This document shows positions 7,336 through 9,438 of a stretch of 9,438 nucleotides of DNA, in pieces; position 1 is the stretch's first letter; every line of letters begins with the position of its first letter. Source of the stretch: Legionellales bacterium UBA4722 (GTDB lineage Bacteria > Pseudomonadota > Gammaproteobacteria > DSM-16500); contig DHJK01000176.1 in the NCBI GenBank assembly GCA_002404295.1, forward strand, positions 15,515-24,952. The letters run 5' to 3'. A program made the translations under genes and the position numbers. Below the pieces are notes generated by a model. It saw nothing but the letters and a program-made list of their open reading frames with translations, made no database searches and was not told where the DNA came from.

Positions 7336-7467
7336 AAGTACTCTCTTGAGGTTCCATGTAATACCAAAGGAGAACATTCTGCATGAAGTTGCGTGGTTTG
7401 TCTAGATATAAGAAGTTAGCGGCATTTTACCAGCCGTTTGCAGCAAGATCTCGAAGATAATCTCAGA

Positions 7468-8121
7468 TTAAATCGCCGTTTTAAACAGCTTTCTGCGTAG
7501 AATTTCTATAAAGGCTGGCAAGATAGAGAACCCAATAATAGCCAGCACAACCAGCGAAAAATGCTGCCTGACAATAGGAATATTGCCAAAAAAGTAGCTG
7601 CCGTACACCAAAAACCCTACCCATAACAAAGCACCCACTAAGCTATAGATCATAAACCGTTTATAGGTCATGTAGCCAATCCCAGCCACAAAGGGAGCAA
7701 ATGTACGAACCATGGGTATAAAACGCGCGATGATGATTGTTTTTCCGCCATATCGTTCAAAAAATCCATGCGCATTATCGACATGTCTTCTGTTAAATAG
7801 CAAAGAATCCTTAGAACAAAAAACCCTTGGAGCAAGCCATTTACCAATAAAATAGTTTAGACCATTCCCTAATATGGATGCGGTCACTAACAATACAAAT
7901 AAAACATGAACATTAAGAATATCGCTCACATTCGCAGTCAGCGCACCTGCTGCAAACAGCAGAGAATCTCCAGGCAAGACAGCTGAAAAAATAATACCGG
8001 TTTCACAAAAAATAATGAGGAAAAGCAAAGCATAGGTCCAAGCGCCATAAGACGTCACAAACGCAATGAGGTGATCATCAAGATGAAGGACAAAATTCAT
8101 TAAATAATGCAGGGCATCCAT
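7468..8121 (-). CDS. DedA-family inner-membrane protein
   Basis: A 217-residue polytopic membrane protein of the DedA (SNARE-associated, VTT) family. Members are proton-linked transporters or lipid flippases needed for envelope homeostasis; E. coli YqjA/YghB support drug and pH tolerance. Hydrophobic segments lie at about 28-48, 50-62, 72-90, 143-150 (re-entrant), 158-180 and 188-205. Family features are LPGDSLLFAAGAL (49-61), GNGLNYFIGKW (85-95), FFERYGGKTIIIARFIPMVRTFAPFVAG (120-147). The residues corresponding to the essential E39, D51, R130 and R136 of YqjA appear as E40, D52, R133 and R139. ATG at 8121 has GAGA about 6 nt upstream. It stands alone: a large inverted repeat separates it from rsmJ upstream, and 132 nt separate it from aroQ. 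The substrate cannot be deduced. Confidence 0.93.
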   Translation of the reverse strand: MDALHYLMNFVLHLDDHLIAFVTSYGAWTYALLFLIIFCETGIIFSAVLPGDSLLFAAGALTANVSDILNVHVLFVLLVTASILGNGLNYFIGKWLAPRVFCSKDSLLFNRRHVDNAHGFFERYGGKTIIIARFIPMVRTFAPFVAGIGYMTYKRFMIYSLVGALLWVGFLVYGSYFFGNIPIVRQHFSLVVLAIIGFSILPAFIEILRRKLFKTAI

Positions 8122-8160
8122 ATTATTCTCATATAGTAGTCAGCGATTTTCACTGCTCCA

Positions 8161-8303
8161 ATCGTGCTCTCAACTCTCGTCATTGCGAGCGTGAGCGAAG
8201 CAACCTAGTCTTTCTGCGCCGCTTTTGAGCTTAAATGCTTACTAATCAGCTCTGGAAAGACTAGGTTGCTTCGCTCACGCTCGCAATGACGAGAGGGCAC
8301 GAT
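8161..8303. repeat. Two inverted repeat units forming a long hairpin
   Basis: Positions 8174-8214 and 8255-8295 are perfect 41-bp inverted copies separated by a 40-nt spacer. After a short mismatched part the pairing resumes with 7 bp at the outer edges (8161-8167 with 8297-8303). Each arm contains the ends seen in the single copy at 7-57. The element fills most of the 205-nt rsmJ-dedA gap and contains no open frame. A leftward rsmJ transcript would fold it into a very stable hairpin, but there is no T-tract behind it, so it is not a standard intrinsic terminator. It may protect the rsmJ 3' end or reduce read-through into dedA; this is inference. Confidence 0.93.
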
Positions 8304-8326
8304 TACAGCAACAATCCGCTGAACAG

Positions 8327-9094
8327 TTACCGCAAATAAACATCAAAACGACTACTACTGCCCAATAAAGAAAAAGAAGGGGCAGGGCTCAAAGCAAGTA
8401 TCTCTGCCAAGCGAGGTCTTTTTACCACAACGCGCTTAACGGCACAAGCTAATGCGGCTTTTAAGAGCGCCTCAGCATCATTATCTTCGCCTACAACATC
8501 ATGTAATATAAGCATTTCCTGCTTAGGGAGTGCGGATTTTTTTCGCTCAGGGAACATAGGGTCTAAATAAATAATATCCGGTTGATCTTGCGGCTTCAGA
8601 TCCGAAAGCCATGTAATCGCATCTGCATGGACTAACCGCATACGATTTACACTGGAAGCAATACGAGGATCTTTTTGCGCTCGCTGAATGCCATCTGCAA
8701 CTAAAGTATAAATAACGGGTGAGCGCTCAAGCAAAGTTACCTCAAAGCCTAAAGATGCCAGCGTAAAAGAATCTCCTGCTAATCCTCCTGTGGCATCTAC
8801 AATTCTAGGATTGGTTTTACCTTTTAAGCCCATCGCTCGAGCCAATGATTCATTTTTGATGGATGTGTGCTGGGCGCGATAGTTCATTTTTCCGCGCAGG
8901 AAATCGACGTACAAAGGTGAAGATGTGGCTTCTGCTTTTTGCAGACCTATGTAATCAGGGGTCAAAACCAACAAATAATCGCAGATTTCTTGCCAACTCG
9001 AAGCCAAAGGCAAATGAAGTCGCTCTGCAAGCGCCATAGCTGCGGGCGTCAAGCCAGGGAGCGCTGGGAAAACTGCAATACTAATATCTGACAA
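8327..9094 (-). CDS. rsmJ: 16S rRNA (guanine-1516-N2)-methyltransferase RsmJ
   Basis: A SAM-dependent methyltransferase that modifies G1516 of 16S rRNA in the small subunit. Numbered from the TTG at 9094 the product is 255 residues (E. coli 250). Motifs are LYVDFLRGKMNYR (61-73), the SAM-binding VDATGGLAGDSF (99-110), LLERSP (121-126), the catalytic YLDPMFPERKKSAL (176-189) and RVVVKRP (221-227), ending with RFDVYLR as in homologues. A longer frame begins with ATG at 9133 (268 residues) but has only a weak GAG two bases before it. TTG at 9094 has GAGGG 6 nt upstream, and gives an N-terminus (SDISIAVFP) that lines up with E. coli RsmJ, so TTG is preferred. It is likely transcribed alone from an extended -10 promoter near 9192. 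Confidence 0.95.
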   Translation of the reverse strand: MSDISIAVFPALPGLTPAAMALAERLHLPLASSWQEICDYLLVLTPDYIGLQKAEATSSPLYVDFLRGKMNYRAQHTSIKNESLARAMGLKGKTNPRIVDATGGLAGDSFTLASLGFEVTLLERSPVIYTLVADGIQRAQKDPRIASSVNRMRLVHADAITWLSDLKPQDQPDIIYLDPMFPERKKSALPKQEMLILHDVVGEDNDAEALLKAALACAVKRVVVKRPRLAEILALSPAPSFSLLGSSSRFDVYLR

Positions 9095-9100
9095 TATAGA

Positions 9101-9105
9101 CCCTC
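9101..9105 (-). promoter_or_regulatory. Ribosome binding site supporting the TTG start of rsmJ
   Basis: GAGGG on the minus strand, 6 nt before TTG (9094-9092). It is far stronger than anything in front of the in-frame ATG at 9133, and decides the start. Confidence 0.65.
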
Positions 9106-9133
9106 GAAAATTTAAAACAGGCAATGGTAACAT

Positions 9134-9438
9134 AACTCGGCCAAAAGAGCTGGATTCGTGAATAACGCAGTGGGTGAATTCTAACTACATGATTATAACA
9201 CACAAAAAACAATTTACAGGTATTTTAACCCCTAAAAATGTCCTTATAAATGTCCGGATGATAGCTGGATTAAGAGCGAAGCGGTTTGAAAATGAGCAAC
9301 AGATGAGCGAGAGGAAGGAATAGCTTACCTTCTGCACCTTTTTAGGAGAGGCATAGACAACGGATGAGGCGTAGATCGATAGGGTAGCAGACTGTTTCTG
9401 ATCTTGTGATAGAGATTTGCTGTTGATTGATCTCTTGT
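9134..9438. other. Right-end region without a recognised gene
   Basis: No known protein or RNA gene was recognised. Besides the rsmJ promoter it holds a minus-strand frame open from the window edge (9436) to a TAG at 9185-9187, about 83 codons, and an antisense plus-strand ORF of 44 codons (9189-9323) starting MIITHKKQF. The minus frame is rich in Ser, Cys and Phe, matches no family I know, and overlaps the promoter at its end, so it may be chance or the tail of a gene beyond the window. The plus ORF has only a weak GGTGA about 11 nt upstream. From 9324 onward the plus strand is dense in stop codons. Confidence 0.4.
9192..9200 (-). promoter_or_regulatory. Extended -10 promoter of rsmJ
   Basis: TGTTATAAT on the minus strand is a perfect extended -10 element (TGn plus TATAAT). 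No good -35 hexamer lies 16-18 nt upstream, which is acceptable for extended -10 promoters. Transcription would start near 9185, giving a leader of about 91 nt to the TTG or 52 nt to the ATG. Confidence 0.55.

Noticed and set aside
7336..7467. Promoter for aroQ-accB-accC-prmA
   Set aside because: A TAAAAT on the minus strand near 7424-7429 was considered, but no acceptable -35 box lies 16-18 nt upstream; no candidate was good enough to annotate.
8133..8161. Possible dedA promoter TTGGAG-17 nt-TACTAT
   Set aside because: Matches are only 3 of 6 and 4 of 6, and the start point would fall about 5 nt before the ATG, inside the ribosome binding site.
8174..8295. Rho-independent terminator of rsmJ
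   Set aside because: The stem is long and perfect, but neither strand has a T-run after it and the loop is 40 nt, so it is better described as paired repeat units.
9250..9438. tmRNA, 6S RNA or RNase P RNA
   Set aside because: None of the conserved core sequences of these RNAs that I know could be found on either strand.

Overview
The window reads as a chromosomal segment of an intracellular-lifestyle gammaproteobacterium of the order Legionellales (Coxiella/Legionella-like). The evidence is an icmH(dotU)-icmF pair of Dot/Icm type, a Fis protein nearly identical in its C-terminal half to enterobacterial Fis, a type II dehydroquinase gene leading into accB-accC, and modest GC content. The genus cannot be fixed from the sequence alone. 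All nine recognised genes lie on the minus strand, so the window is best read from right to left.

Layout in transcription order: (1) 9438-9095, a region with no recognised gene, holding an extended -10 promoter for rsmJ and two weak, mutually antisense open frames; (2) rsmJ (16S rRNA m2G methyltransferase), probably starting at a TTG codon; (3) an intergenic repeat with perfect 41-bp inverted arms; (4) dedA-family membrane protein; (5) a tight cluster aroQ-accB-accC-prmA, with a 32-nt aroQ/accB overlap, a 14-nt accB-accC gap and a 1-nt accC/prmA overlap; (6) fis, with its own likely promoter and a clear intrinsic terminator; (7) icmH-icmF, whose likely promoter overlaps the U-tract of the fis terminator; (8) 1-123, holding a variant single copy of the same repeat unit.

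Functionally, aroQ feeds the shikimate pathway, accB-accC supply the biotin carrier and biotin carboxylase of acetyl-CoA carboxylase, prmA methylates ribosomal protein L11, rsmJ methylates 16S rRNA, and fis encodes a nucleoid protein and global regulator. This housekeeping block is followed by two inner-membrane accessory components of a secretion machine, most likely the Dot/Icm type IVB system, transcribed separately. No rRNA, tRNA, CRISPR array, transposase or phage gene was seen. I found no convincing new multi-gene system. The points most worth a second look are the repeat family (two loci), the terminator-promoter overlap in front of icmH, the aroQ/accB overlap and the unexplained right end.
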